Program-made: the position numbers and the translations under genes | From: Acidobacteriota bacterium | GTDB taxonomy: Bacteria > Acidobacteriota > Vicinamibacteria > Vicinamibacterales > UBA2999 | Direction of reading: 5' to 3' | DNA: 49,446 nucleotides | Assembly (NCBI GenBank): GCA_016192845.1 | Contig: JACPTI010000144.1 | Location: forward strand, 1 to 49,446 | Notes under the pieces: model-generated | Databases searched by the model: none | The model's input: the letters and a program-made list of their open reading frames with translations, nothing else | What the model was told of the DNA's origin: nothing | Shown here: positions 14,961 to 23,231 of the stretch, piece after piece | Layout of the letters: every line of letters begins with the position of its first letter | How positions within the stretch are numbered: the first letter of the stretch is position 1

Positions 14961-16316
14961 GTGCTGACGAGCATCGTCGACGCGGACCACATACGCGCCG
15001 ATCCGACTTCGCTGGAGAGGTACGGCGTCGACGCGCTCGGCGAGGGCCGTCCGCCGGATCTCGTCGTCCTTCCCGGGAACACACAGGAAGTCGCCGCCAT
15101 CGCGCGGCTCTGCCACGAGCAGCGCGTACCGCTCGTCGTCCGCGGCGGCGGCACCGGCTACACCGGCGGCGCGGTGCCCACGCGGGGCGGCGTGGTCCTC
15201 TCGATGGAGCGGTTCACCCGCATCCTCGAGATCGATCGGACGAACCTGCTCGCGGTCGTCGAGCCGAACGTGATCACGGCCGATCTGCAGCGCGCCGTCG
15301 AGCGCGTCGGCCTGTTCTACCCGCCCGATCCGGCAAGCCTGGAAAGCTCGGCGCTCGGCGGCAACGTGGCGGAGTGCGCCGGCGGCCCGCGCGCGTTCAA
15401 GTACGGCACCACGCGGCGGTACGTGCTCGGCCTCGAGGCGGTGCTGCCGACCGGCGAGATCGTCGAGACCGGCTCGAAGGCGGTGAAGAACGTCGTCGGC
15501 TACGACCTGACGCAGCTGCTGGTGGGCTCGGAAGGGACGCTCGCGATCATCACGCGGATTACGCTCCGCCTCATCCCGAAGCCGCCGGCGCGCGCGGCGC
15601 TGCTGGCAATCTTTGTGGACGTGCAGGCGGCGGTCGACGCGGTGACGGCGCTGATCGAGCGCCGCGTCGTGCCTGCCGCCATCGAGCTCATCGACGCCGA
15701 GTCGCTGCGCGCGGTGCGCGACCAGCTCGGGGAGGAGCTGGCGCCGCCCACGGCGGGCGCCATGCTCCTCGTCGAGTCGGACGGCACACAGGCAGGCGTG
15801 GACGAGGAGATCGAGCTGGTGAAGCAGGCGTGCCGCGGCGTCGGCGCGATGCGCGTCACGCTGGCGGCCGACGAAGCGGAGCGCGAGCGGTTCTGGAACG
15901 CGCGGCGGTTGATCTCGCTCGCGCTGCGGGCGACAGGCCTGCTGAAGATCAACCACGACGTCGTGGTCCCGCGCGGCCGGATCCCGGAGCTCTTCGGCGT
16001 CATCGACGAGTTGCGGGAGCAGTACCGCCTGAAGATCGCCGCGTTCGGCCATGCCGGCGACGGCAACATTCACGTAAACCTCATGGTCGACCGGGAGAAC
16101 GCAGACGAGCGCGCCCGGGCCAGGGAGGCCGAGCGGGTGCTCTTCGAGCGCGTGGTGGCGCTCGAAGGGTCGATCAGCGGCGAGCACGGGATCGGATTCG
16201 CCAAGGCGCCGTACATCGGCATCGAGCTCTCGCCGCAGGAGATTGCGCTGATGAAGCGGGTGAAGGCCGCGTTCGATCCGAACGGGATTCTGAATCCGGG
16301 GAAGATCTTTCCCTAG
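14961..16316 (+). CDS. FAD-linked oxidase, GlcD / D-lactate dehydrogenase type
   Basis: A 451-residue flavoprotein oxidising a 2-hydroxy acid (glycolate or D-lactate are typical). The FAD-binding PCMH domain is at 35-215 (VVRGGGTGYTGGA, NVAECAGGPRAFKYG, VVGYDLTQLLVGSEGTL). The C-terminal FAD_oxidase_C domain has AFGHAGDGNIHVN and GSISGEHGIG, with a usual final NPGKIFP. GTG 14961 is chosen because AAGAGG precedes it; GTG 14934 is the alternative, overlapping the aminotransferase. No iron-sulfur GlcF partner follows, so the electron acceptor is unclear. Confidence 0.88.
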   Translation: MLTSIVDADHIRADPTSLERYGVDALGEGRPPDLVVLPGNTQEVAAIARLCHEQRVPLVVRGGGTGYTGGAVPTRGGVVLSMERFTRILEIDRTNLLAVVEPNVITADLQRAVERVGLFYPPDPASLESSALGGNVAECAGGPRAFKYGTTRRYVLGLEAVLPTGEIVETGSKAVKNVVGYDLTQLLVGSEGTLAIITRITLRLIPKPPARAALLAIFVDVQAAVDAVTALIERRVVPAAIELIDAESLRAVRDQLGEELAPPTAGAMLLVESDGTQAGVDEEIELVKQACRGVGAMRVTLAADEAERERFWNARRLISLALRATGLLKINHDVVVPRGRIPELFGVIDELREQYRLKIAAFGHAGDGNIHVNLMVDRENADERARAREAERVLFERVVALEGSISGEHGIGFAKAPYIGIELSPQEIALMKRVKAAFDPNGILNPGKIFP

Positions 16317-16364
16317 GTGCGATTTCGCTGCCGCTGGTCCGTGCGATTCCTCTGACGCTGGTCG

Positions 16365-16589
16365 GTGCAAGATGGCGCGCACAGACGACATTTTCAATTC
16401 GCATCAGCCATGCGATTGCCGATGTTCGAAGTCGCCTCGATGCGGCTCCTGAAACGGCTCACGCTCGTCCTTCGGGATGGTGTGGTTGAGCACGTGTTCT
16501 ACCCGGTATTCCCGCCGGACAAGAACGCGGAGGAGGTTCTGCACTGGCTTGCCGCTCATCCGGCGCGTGGCGAGGATTCACGGACATGA
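16365..16589 (+). pseudogene. Peroxiredoxin C-terminal remnant
   Basis: The 74-residue frame contains MRLPMFEVASMRLLKRLTLV and VEHVFYPVFPPDKNAEEVL, which is the last ~60 residues of an AhpC/TSA-like peroxiredoxin. The thioredoxin-fold core and the peroxidatic Cys are missing. Upstream, 16326-16364 is a short degenerate CGCTGGTCC-type repeat rather than coding sequence. Most likely a 5'-truncated gene; it overlaps the next gene's ATG in ATGA. Confidence 0.7.
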
Positions 16590-16999
16590 GCGTCCCGGAG
16601 CTTGTCAGGCAGTTCTACGATCGCATCTGGGAACGCGGAGAGCTCGAGGCCGCGTCCGAGCTGGTGTCGGAGGATTTTACCTTTCGCGGGGCGCTTGGCA
16701 CCGAAGTGCGCGGTCGTGCAGCGTTTCTCGAGTACGTGCGGACAGTTCGCGCTACTGTTGGCGACTACCGAGCCGAGATCCTCGCATGCGTGACCGAAGG
16801 GGATGCGGCGTTTGCGAAGATGCGCTTTTCGGGAATCCATGTCGGTCCGTTGCGGGGATACGCGCCAACAGGCAGGCGCATCGAGTGGCTCGCCGCCGCG
16901 CTGTTTCGGTTCGATCGGCACGTCATCGTGGAGTTGTGGGTGCTCGGTGACCTCGCGGGGCTGGACGCCATGCTTGCTGCGAACAGCCGGTCATCGTGA
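16586..16999 (+). CDS. SnoaL-like / NTF2-fold protein
   Basis: A 137-residue cone-fold protein: VRQFYDRIWERGELEAASELVSEDFTFRG is the typical N-terminus of SnoaL-like ester-cyclase relatives, followed by GRAAFLEYV and GRRIEWLAAALFRF. Such proteins bind or isomerise small hydrophobic ligands, but no specific reaction can be assigned. Its start is coupled to the peroxiredoxin remnant and its 3' end overlaps the convergent glycosyltransferase by 9 bases. Confidence 0.8.
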   Translation: MSVPELVRQFYDRIWERGELEAASELVSEDFTFRGALGTEVRGRAAFLEYVRTVRATVGDYRAEILACVTEGDAAFAKMRFSGIHVGPLRGYAPTGRRIEWLAAALFRFDRHVIVELWVLGDLAGLDAMLAANSRSS

Positions 17000-18628
17000 G
17001 AATCGCGCCTGCCTATTGGCGACCAGCAGCACCGTCTCCACGTCCTGCTCGGGGATCGGCGAGATCAGCGTGCGGGGCCGGACGTTCGTCGTGTTCAGGT
17101 ACCGCACTTCGGCGAGCCGGTTCGCCTTGATGCCCGATAACAATTCCAGTCGCGGCAGATCGACCGCGCGCACGACGAGCAGCACGCGCCCGGGAGACTT
17201 CAGGAAATCGAGCGCGAGTCCTTCGTCGAACAGATCGACCTGCTTGAAACGCGTGTAGAAGACCAGGTTCCGCACGAACACCTGATACGTGCCGACCGGC
17301 TCGCCCGACATGCGGTGCGTGGCGACGAGCGCTGCCATCTGCTCGACCGGCTCGGGCCGCATGCCCGCCAGCGCCCCGAACTGCACGGACAGGAGCACGA
17401 CGGCGGCGCAGATTGACGCGACCGCCGGCAGCCGCGACCACTGGCGCGAGAGCGCCACCCACACGAATGCGACGGCCGTCGCCCCAATGGCCACCACGCC
17501 CGCTGACGTCAGCGGAGGATGCGCGGTGACGAAGAGGGGTCTCGCCCGTACGAGCAGGACGGCGAGCACGGCAACGAGCGCCGCGGTGCCCCACGTGGCG
17601 GCGGCGAGCGCCCGCCTGCCGCGCGGGTCGGTCTCGCGCACGCGCCGCATGATGGATCGGCCCAGGAGAATCGCCACTGGCGGGAGGACCGGCAGGATGT
17701 ACCGGGGCTGCTTGCCGATGGAGATCGTGAAGAAGAGCAGCGGCATGGCCGCCCAGAGCAGCAGGCGCCATTCCTCGGTCGTGAGCCGCCGCCGGCGCCG
17801 CAGCACGGCGACCGCGGAGCCGAGCGGCACGAGCACGAGGAAGACCGACCACGGCAGCATGCCGCCCACCACAATCGGGAGATAAAACCAGAAGGGCCGC
17901 GGCTCGTTGAAGCGATCGGTGGCGAAACGCTCGAAATTGTCGGCGACGAAGAAGCTCTGGAGGTACTCGACGCCGTGGAGCGCGGTCATGGCACCGTACC
18001 AGGGCAGGCCGATGAGCGCAAACACAACGAGGGCGGTGGCGAGCGCGCGCGGAGGAATCGGCAGGCGCCGGTGCTCCCGCCACCAGATCGGCACCAGCAC
18101 CACGGCCGGGACGACGAGCGCGACGGGGCCTTTCGTGAGAAAGCCGAGACCCGCCGCGGCCCCGGCCAGGAGCCACCGCTCCTCGAGCGCGGTCCAGATG
18201 GTCAGCGTGACGAGAAACGCCAGCGGCAGGTCCGGCAGCGCGAGTCGCGCCATCGCGAAGTAGCCGTAACACGTGGCGGCCATCGCGCCGGCAAGCCACG
18301 CGTCCGCGTCTTGCCTGGCGAGGCGGCGCGCCGCGGCCCAGGTGAGCAGCACGAGCCCGAGGCCCGAGAGCGCCGACCACCACCGGGCCGCGGCTTCGGT
18401 CGCGCCGGTCGCGAGATACGTTGCAGCGGTGAGCCAGTAGTAGAGGATCGGCTTCTGCCAGCGGTCCTGGTAGTTGAAATGCGGCGTGATCCAGTCGCCG
18501 CCTTCGACCATCTCGCGGGAGGACTCGGCGTAGAACGCTTCGTCCGAGTCGGTGATCGCCTGCCTGCCGAGGCCGAAGAAGAAGGTCAGCGTCGACAGAA
18601 GAACAAGCGTGAGAACCGGTCGATGCAC
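16991..18628 (-). CDS. GT39/ArnT-family membrane glycosyltransferase
   Basis: A 545-residue polytopic protein of the ArnT/PMT group, transferring a sugar from a polyprenyl-phosphate donor to lipid A or another surface acceptor outside the inner membrane. The first loop DSDEAFYAESSREMVEGGDW carries the catalytic Asp/Glu signature and HFNYQDRWQKPILYYWL the following conserved loop, then about 10-12 membrane segments and a soluble C-terminal tail. Start is GTG 18628. No aminoarabinose-pathway genes are nearby, so the donor sugar is unknown. Confidence 0.85.
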   Translation of the reverse strand: MHRPVLTLVLLSTLTFFFGLGRQAITDSDEAFYAESSREMVEGGDWITPHFNYQDRWQKPILYYWLTAATYLATGATEAAARWWSALSGLGLVLLTWAAARRLARQDADAWLAGAMAATCYGYFAMARLALPDLPLAFLVTLTIWTALEERWLLAGAAAGLGFLTKGPVALVVPAVVLVPIWWREHRRLPIPPRALATALVVFALIGLPWYGAMTALHGVEYLQSFFVADNFERFATDRFNEPRPFWFYLPIVVGGMLPWSVFLVLVPLGSAVAVLRRRRRLTTEEWRLLLWAAMPLLFFTISIGKQPRYILPVLPPVAILLGRSIMRRVRETDPRGRRALAAATWGTAALVAVLAVLLVRARPLFVTAHPPLTSAGVVAIGATAVAFVWVALSRQWSRLPAVASICAAVVLLSVQFGALAGMRPEPVEQMAALVATHRMSGEPVGTYQVFVRNLVFYTRFKQVDLFDEGLALDFLKSPGRVLLVVRAVDLPRLELLSGIKANRLAEVRYLNTTNVRPRTLISPIPEQDVETVLLVANRQARFSR

Positions 18629-18654
18629 CGGAGGTCATTCTATCGAACCGCGTC

Positions 18655-18815
18655 AGTCCCTGGCGCTTGGTCTCCTGGTCCCTGGTCCGCAGATGGTGCC
18701 TGGACCGCTATACGGCTCCAAACGAGAATCTTGTACCCGCTGTGACAAGCCGTATAGCGGTCCAAGGACCAAGCACCAATTCCGGACCAAGGACCGGGCA
18801 CCAAGCACGAGGGAC
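18655..18815. repeat. Heptanucleotide array 6 with a 62-bp hairpin nested in it
   Basis: Left arm (18655-18704) has units such as CTCCTGG, TCCCTGG, ATGGTGC, CTGGACC. Right arm (18761-18815) has TCCAAGG, ACCAAGC, ACCAATT, CCGGACC, AAGGACC, GGGCACC, AAGCACG. The two are complementary and enclose the 62-bp element at 18702-18763. All of this lies between the glycosyltransferase and the CoA-binding gene, upstream of both. Confidence 0.82.
18702..18763. repeat. 62-bp hairpin element, copy 1
   Basis: Perfect 16-base terminal inverted repeats GGACCGCTATACGGCT (18702-18717) and AGCCGTATAGCGGTCC (18748-18763) around a 30-base loop containing AACGAGAATCTTGTACCCGC. Copy 2 at 35840-35901 differs by one base (C/T in the loop). 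No ORF. A short palindromic mobile unit or a structured RNA are both possible. Confidence 0.9.
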
Positions 18816-18830
18816 TGTCATAATCGAGTC

Positions 18831-19202
18831 ATGTCCAAAACCGTCGCCGTCGTCGGCGCCTCGAGGGACCGGCGCAAGTTCGGCAACAAGGCGCTGCGCG
18901 CCTTTCAGGAGGAGGGGCATCGGGTGATTCCGATCAACCCGCACGAGGAGGCGGTCGAGGACATTCCGGCGTACCCCTCGGTACTCGACGTGCCGGGCCC
19001 GATCGACATGGCGACGGTCTACGTGCAGCCGGAGGTTGGGGTGCGCCTGCTGCGCGAATTCGAGCAGAAGGGGATTCCGGAGATCTGGATCAACCCTGGC
19101 GCCGACAGCCCGGAACTGCTCGCCGAGGCGAAGCGGCTCAACCTGACCATCATCACGGCCTGCAGCATCGTCGCCATTGGCCGCAACCCGTACGCGTTCT
19201 GA
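18831..19202 (+). CDS. CoA-binding protein (YccU-like)
   Basis: A 123-residue single Rossmann domain: VAVVGASRDRRKFGNKALRAF, VIPINPHEEAVEDIPAYPSV, IDMATVYVQPE, GIPEIWINPGADS. This is the CoA-binding fold seen alone in YccU-type proteins and as the N-terminal part of acyl-CoA synthetases (ADP-forming). Its role is unknown. ATG 18831 is the natural start; the longer upstream frame crosses the 62-bp repeat. Confidence 0.88.
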   Translation: MSKTVAVVGASRDRRKFGNKALRAFQEEGHRVIPINPHEEAVEDIPAYPSVLDVPGPIDMATVYVQPEVGVRLLREFEQKGIPEIWINPGADSPELLAEAKRLNLTIITACSIVAIGRNPYAF

Positions 19203-19218
19203 CCCACGAGGCACTGCC

Positions 19219-19446
19219 ATGTTCCGGATCCGACTGCGGAAGAACGGCCCCTACGTCATCGACAGCGACGACGTGGAGATCGTCGACTGGAACGGCGTGC
19301 CGTACACAATCGGGCGCCGCCCGGTCGCGCTCTGCCGGTGCGGCGCCTCCGCAACGAAGCCGTTCTGCGACGGCACGCATTCGAAGCGCGGCTTTCAGGC
19401 ACCGGAAGCCGCGGTGCCGGAGTCGGCGGACAAGCCCGCGCCCTGA
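19219..19446 (+). CDS. CDGSH iron-sulfur domain protein
   Basis: A 75-residue protein carrying CRCGASATKPFCDGTHSKRGF, the three-Cys one-His motif that holds a redox-active 2Fe-2S cluster in mitoNEET-type proteins. The N-terminus MFRIRLRKNGPYVI is typical. GAGG precedes ATG 19219. It lies 16 bases after the CoA-binding gene, likely cotranscribed. Its redox partner is not known. Confidence 0.9.
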   Translation: MFRIRLRKNGPYVIDSDDVEIVDWNGVPYTIGRRPVALCRCGASATKPFCDGTHSKRGFQAPEAAVPESADKPAP

Positions 19447-19453
19447 GACCGGG

Positions 19454-19520
19454 GCAACTCCCAACTCACCAACTTCCAACGCCCAAACGCGGAGGCTGTG
19501 AGTTGGGGGGAGTTCGGGCG
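19454..19520. repeat. Heptanucleotide array 7 (CCAACTC-type), hairpin
   Basis: Arm one (19454-19488): GCAACTC, CCAACTC, ACCAACT, TCCAACG, CCCAAAC. Arm two (19498-19520) GTGAGTTGGGGGGAGTTCGG is complementary. Minus-strand translation of this array gives the last residues and stop of the 64-residue ORF at 19466-19660. Confidence 0.7.
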
Positions 19521-19660
19521 TCTTGCGCTATCGCGCCGGCGCCGATCTTCGTGGCGTCCTCGCCCTTGGTCGCCTCTCCCTCGAAGGCGATCGGGTTCGT
19601 GCGCAGCGCCTCGCGGCCGGACGTCAGCTCGACCTCCCTCTTGGCTGGGGTCTGTTTCAA
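19466..19660 (-). CDS. Small ORF, 64 aa, unknown, antisense to the ilvB leader
   Basis: TTG at 19660 opens a frame with G/C third positions like neighbouring genes: MKQTPAKREVELTSGREALR then FEGEATKGEDATKIGAGA. It is hydrophilic and highly charged, with no membrane segment. The frame is also open about 25 codons upstream (PPYSKFRLVRS), so the start may be earlier or the 5' end lost. Its last ~14 residues and stop are made by the heptanucleotide hairpin. Not recognised. Confidence 0.35.
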   Translation of the reverse strand: MKQTPAKREVELTSGREALRTNPIAFEGEATKGEDATKIGAGAIAQDARTPPNSQPPRLGVGSW

Positions 19661-19797
19661 GCTTCGGACCAGCCGAAACTTGCTGTAAGGGGGCAGGTTA
19701 AGACGATAGGCTCGAGCCCGACCGTATCAGATAGCTTTATTGTCTAGGAATAACTATCAATTTGACTGATGGCTCGCCATCAGGCAGACTGGCCAGC
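19661..19797 (+). promoter_or_regulatory. AT-rich leader upstream of ilvB, probable promoter region
   Basis: The stretch 19727-19766 (AGATAGCTTTATTGTC, AATAACTATCAATTTG) is strikingly A/T-rich for this genome and is the best candidate for the ilv promoter. I could not fix -35 and -10 boxes, and saw neither a leader peptide rich in Ile/Val/Leu codons nor a T-box. Confidence 0.35.
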
Positions 19798-21519
19798 ATG
19801 CCCAAACGCACCGGCGCGCAGATCATCTGGGAATGCCTCGTCCACGAGGGGGTCCATACCGTCTTCGGGTATCCCGGGGGCGCCATCCTTCCGGCCTACG
19901 ATGCGATGCTCGACTACCCGGTCAGGCACATCCTGGTTCGCCACGAGCAGGGGGCGACGCACATGGCCGACGGCTTCGCGCGCGCCGGCGGCGGCGTCGG
20001 CGTCGCCATCGCCACCTCGGGACCCGGCGCCACGAACATGGTCACCGGCATCGCCACCGCGATGATGGATTCGTCGCCGATCGTCTGCATTACCGGCCAG
20101 GTGCCCAGCAAGCTGATTGGCTACGACGCCTTCCAGGAAACCGACATCACCGGCATCACGCTGCCGATCACCAAGCACAGCTACCTCGTGACGCGCGTGG
20201 AAGACATCATGCCGGCGGTGAAAGAGGCATTCCATCTGGCGAAGTCGGGACGCCCGGGGCCGGTGCTGGTCGACGTCACGAAGGACGCGCAGCAGGCGTC
20301 GGTCGAGTGGGCGTGGGATCCGCGTCCGGTGCAGATGCGCGGCTACCGGCCCGATTATCCGATTACGCGCGAGGATCTGACGCGCGCGGCGGCGCTCATC
20401 CGCGGGTCGCGGCGTCCGGTGATCCTGGCGGGGCAGGGGGTCATTCAGAGCGGCGCGACGCGCGAGTTGGTGGCGCTGGCCGAGCGGATCGACGCGCCCA
20501 TCGCGATGACGCTGCTCGGGCTCGGCGGCGTGCCGGCGAGCCACCCGCTGAACCTCGGGATGATGGGGATGCACGGCGAGGCGTGGGTGAACCACGCCAT
20601 CCAGGAGGCCGATCTCCTGATGGCATTTGGCATGCGCTTCGACGACCGGGTCACGGGCAACGTCAAGACGTACGCGCCGCACGCGAAGAAGATCCACGTC
20701 GACATCGACCCGTCGGAGATCAACAAGAACGTACGCGCCGACGCGGCCATCGTGGGCGACCTGCGCGAGACGCTGGTCGACCTCCTCGACGTGCTCGAGC
20801 CGGCGGACCACGAGCAGTGGCTCGCGCATATCGACGCGATGAAGGGGGATGCCGCCGTGCGCGACATCCAGAAGCTGCCCGACACCGGGCATCTCTACGC
20901 GGCACACGTCATCAACGACATCTGGCGGATCACCGGCGGCAACGCGGTCGTCGTGACCGACGTCGGGCAGCACCAGATGTGGGAGGCGCAGTACTACCAC
21001 CATGAGACGCCGCGGTCGCTCCTCACCTCGGGCGGGCTCGGCACGATGGGGTTTGCGCTGCCGGCGGCGATCGGCGCGAAGATCGCGCGCCCGGACGCCG
21101 AAGTGTGGGCGATCGTCGGCGACGGCGGCTTCCAGATGACGCAGGCGGAGCTTGCCACCGCCGCGCAGGAAGGGATCAAGATCAACATCGCGATCATCAA
21201 CAACGGATATCTCGGCATGGTGCGGCAGTGGCAGGAGTTCTTCTACGAGCGCCGCTACGCGGCGACGCCGCTGCGCAACCCCGACTTTGTGAAGATCGCG
21301 GAAGCCCACGGGCTGGAAGGCCTCCGGGTCGAGAAGCGGAGCCAGGTGAACGACGTGGTCGAACGGGCCCGCGCCGCCGACGGGACGGTGCTCATCGACT
21401 TCCGCGTCGAGCAGGAAGACAGCGTGTATCCGATGGTGCCGGCCGGCGCCGACCTCCATGCGATGATTCGCCGCCCCGAGCGCACGGTGCTCGCCGAAAC
21501 AGGAGCGGACCCGATCTAG
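19798..21519 (+). CDS. ilvB: Acetolactate synthase large subunit
   Basis: A 573-residue thiamine-diphosphate enzyme condensing two pyruvates (or pyruvate and 2-oxobutyrate), the first common step of valine, leucine and isoleucine synthesis. The catalytic Glu motif VRHEQGATHMADG, FQETDITG, and the ThDP/Mg motif VGDGGFQMT...INNGYLGMVRQWQ are visible. ATG 19798 (MPKRTGAQII) is preferred; a TTG at 19762 would add 12 residues. First gene of ilvBNCD; its regulatory partner follows. Confidence 0.96.
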   Translation: MPKRTGAQIIWECLVHEGVHTVFGYPGGAILPAYDAMLDYPVRHILVRHEQGATHMADGFARAGGGVGVAIATSGPGATNMVTGIATAMMDSSPIVCITGQVPSKLIGYDAFQETDITGITLPITKHSYLVTRVEDIMPAVKEAFHLAKSGRPGPVLVDVTKDAQQASVEWAWDPRPVQMRGYRPDYPITREDLTRAAALIRGSRRPVILAGQGVIQSGATRELVALAERIDAPIAMTLLGLGGVPASHPLNLGMMGMHGEAWVNHAIQEADLLMAFGMRFDDRVTGNVKTYAPHAKKIHVDIDPSEINKNVRADAAIVGDLRETLVDLLDVLEPADHEQWLAHIDAMKGDAAVRDIQKLPDTGHLYAAHVINDIWRITGGNAVVVTDVGQHQMWEAQYYHHETPRSLLTSGGLGTMGFALPAAIGAKIARPDAEVWAIVGDGGFQMTQAELATAAQEGIKINIAIINNGYLGMVRQWQEFFYERRYAATPLRNPDFVKIAEAHGLEGLRVEKRSQVNDVVERARAADGTVLIDFRVEQEDSVYPMVPAGADLHAMIRRPERTVLAETGADPI

Positions 21520-21522
21520 CCG

Positions 21523-21602
21523 GCTACGGGCTTTGGGCCTTGGGCTTTGGTTTGGGTACGAACGCCCAACGTCCGCCCGAAGCCTAAAGCCCGAAGCCGA
21601 GG
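21523..21602. repeat. Heptanucleotide array 8 (GCTTTGG / CCGAAGC), hairpin
   Basis: Arm one: GCTACGG, GCTTTGG, GCCTTGG, GCTTTGG, TTTGGGT (21523-21557). Arm two: AACGCCC, AACGTCC, GCCCGAA, GCCTAAA, GCCCGAA, GCCGAG (21561-21602). It sits between the ilvB stop and the ilvN start, inside the operon, so the mRNA would carry the stem. Confidence 0.9.
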
Positions 21603-21613
21603 AAGTGTACAGG

Positions 21614-22117
21614 ATGCATCACACTCTGGTCGCCCTGGTGGAAGACAAGCCAGGCGTGCTGAACCGCGTGGCGTCGCTCTTCCGGCGCCGCAACTTCAAC
21701 ATCGAGTCGCTGACGGTCGGCCGCACCGCGGAGCCGGGGATCTCGCGGATGACGATCGTCATCGACAGCGATCAGGCGAGCGCCGAGCGCGTGACGGCCT
21801 ACCTGTACAAGCTCGTCAACGTGCTGCAGGTCGAAGACCTCGGCACGGTTCCTGCGGTGGCGCGCGACCTGGCGCTGGTGAAGGTGGCCGTGGCCGGCCA
21901 CGACCGGAGCGCGCTGCTGCGCGTCGTCGACGAGACGCGCGCGCATATCGTTGATACCGGCGAGCAGACGATGACGCTCGAGATCACGGGAGAGCCGCCG
22001 CACGTCGACGCGGTGATCAGGCGGCTGGAGCCGCTCGGGATCGTCGAGATGGTGCGGACCGGCCAGGTGGCGATGCGCCGCGGCGACTCGACGCTTTCCG
22101 CCGCGCAGGATTCCTAG
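21614..22117 (+). CDS. ilvN: Acetolactate synthase small (regulatory) subunit
   Basis: A 167-residue partner of IlvB conferring valine feedback control. The N-terminal ACT domain MHHTLVALVEDKPGVLNRVASLF, NFNIESLTVG is followed by the C-terminal ACT-like half (LALVKVAV, GEPPHVDAVIRRLEPLGIVEMVRTG). Length is normal. ATG 21614 is chosen as the conserved start after the repeat hairpin. Confidence 0.95.
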   Translation: MHHTLVALVEDKPGVLNRVASLFRRRNFNIESLTVGRTAEPGISRMTIVIDSDQASAERVTAYLYKLVNVLQVEDLGTVPAVARDLALVKVAVAGHDRSALLRVVDETRAHIVDTGEQTMTLEITGEPPHVDAVIRRLEPLGIVEMVRTGQVAMRRGDSTLSAAQDS

Positions 22118-22133
22118 ACCATAATTCCATGTG

Positions 22134-22182
22134 GGGCGCGCCTTGTCAGGCGCGCCCAGCGCGGACCTGACAGGGTCCGCGC
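22134..22182. repeat. Double hairpin between ilvN and ilvC
   Basis: Two adjacent stems: GGGCGCGCC-TTGTCA-GGCGCGCCC (22134-22157) and GCGCGGACC-TGACAG-GGTCCGCGC (22159-22182). The loops also share complementary TGTCAG/CTGACA, so an alternative long pairing exists. No T tract. Within the operon it could act as an mRNA processing or stability structure, or be another dispersed repeat. Confidence 0.8.
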
Positions 22183-22211
22183 CACACGATCCAGGCATTC
22201 AGGAGCACCCA

Positions 22212-23230
<1,019 letters not shown>

Positions 23231-23231
<1 letters not shown>

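Noticed and set aside
19661..19797. T-box or attenuator leader for ilvB
   Set aside because: No specifier-loop features, T-box motif or leader peptide rich in branched-chain codons was found.
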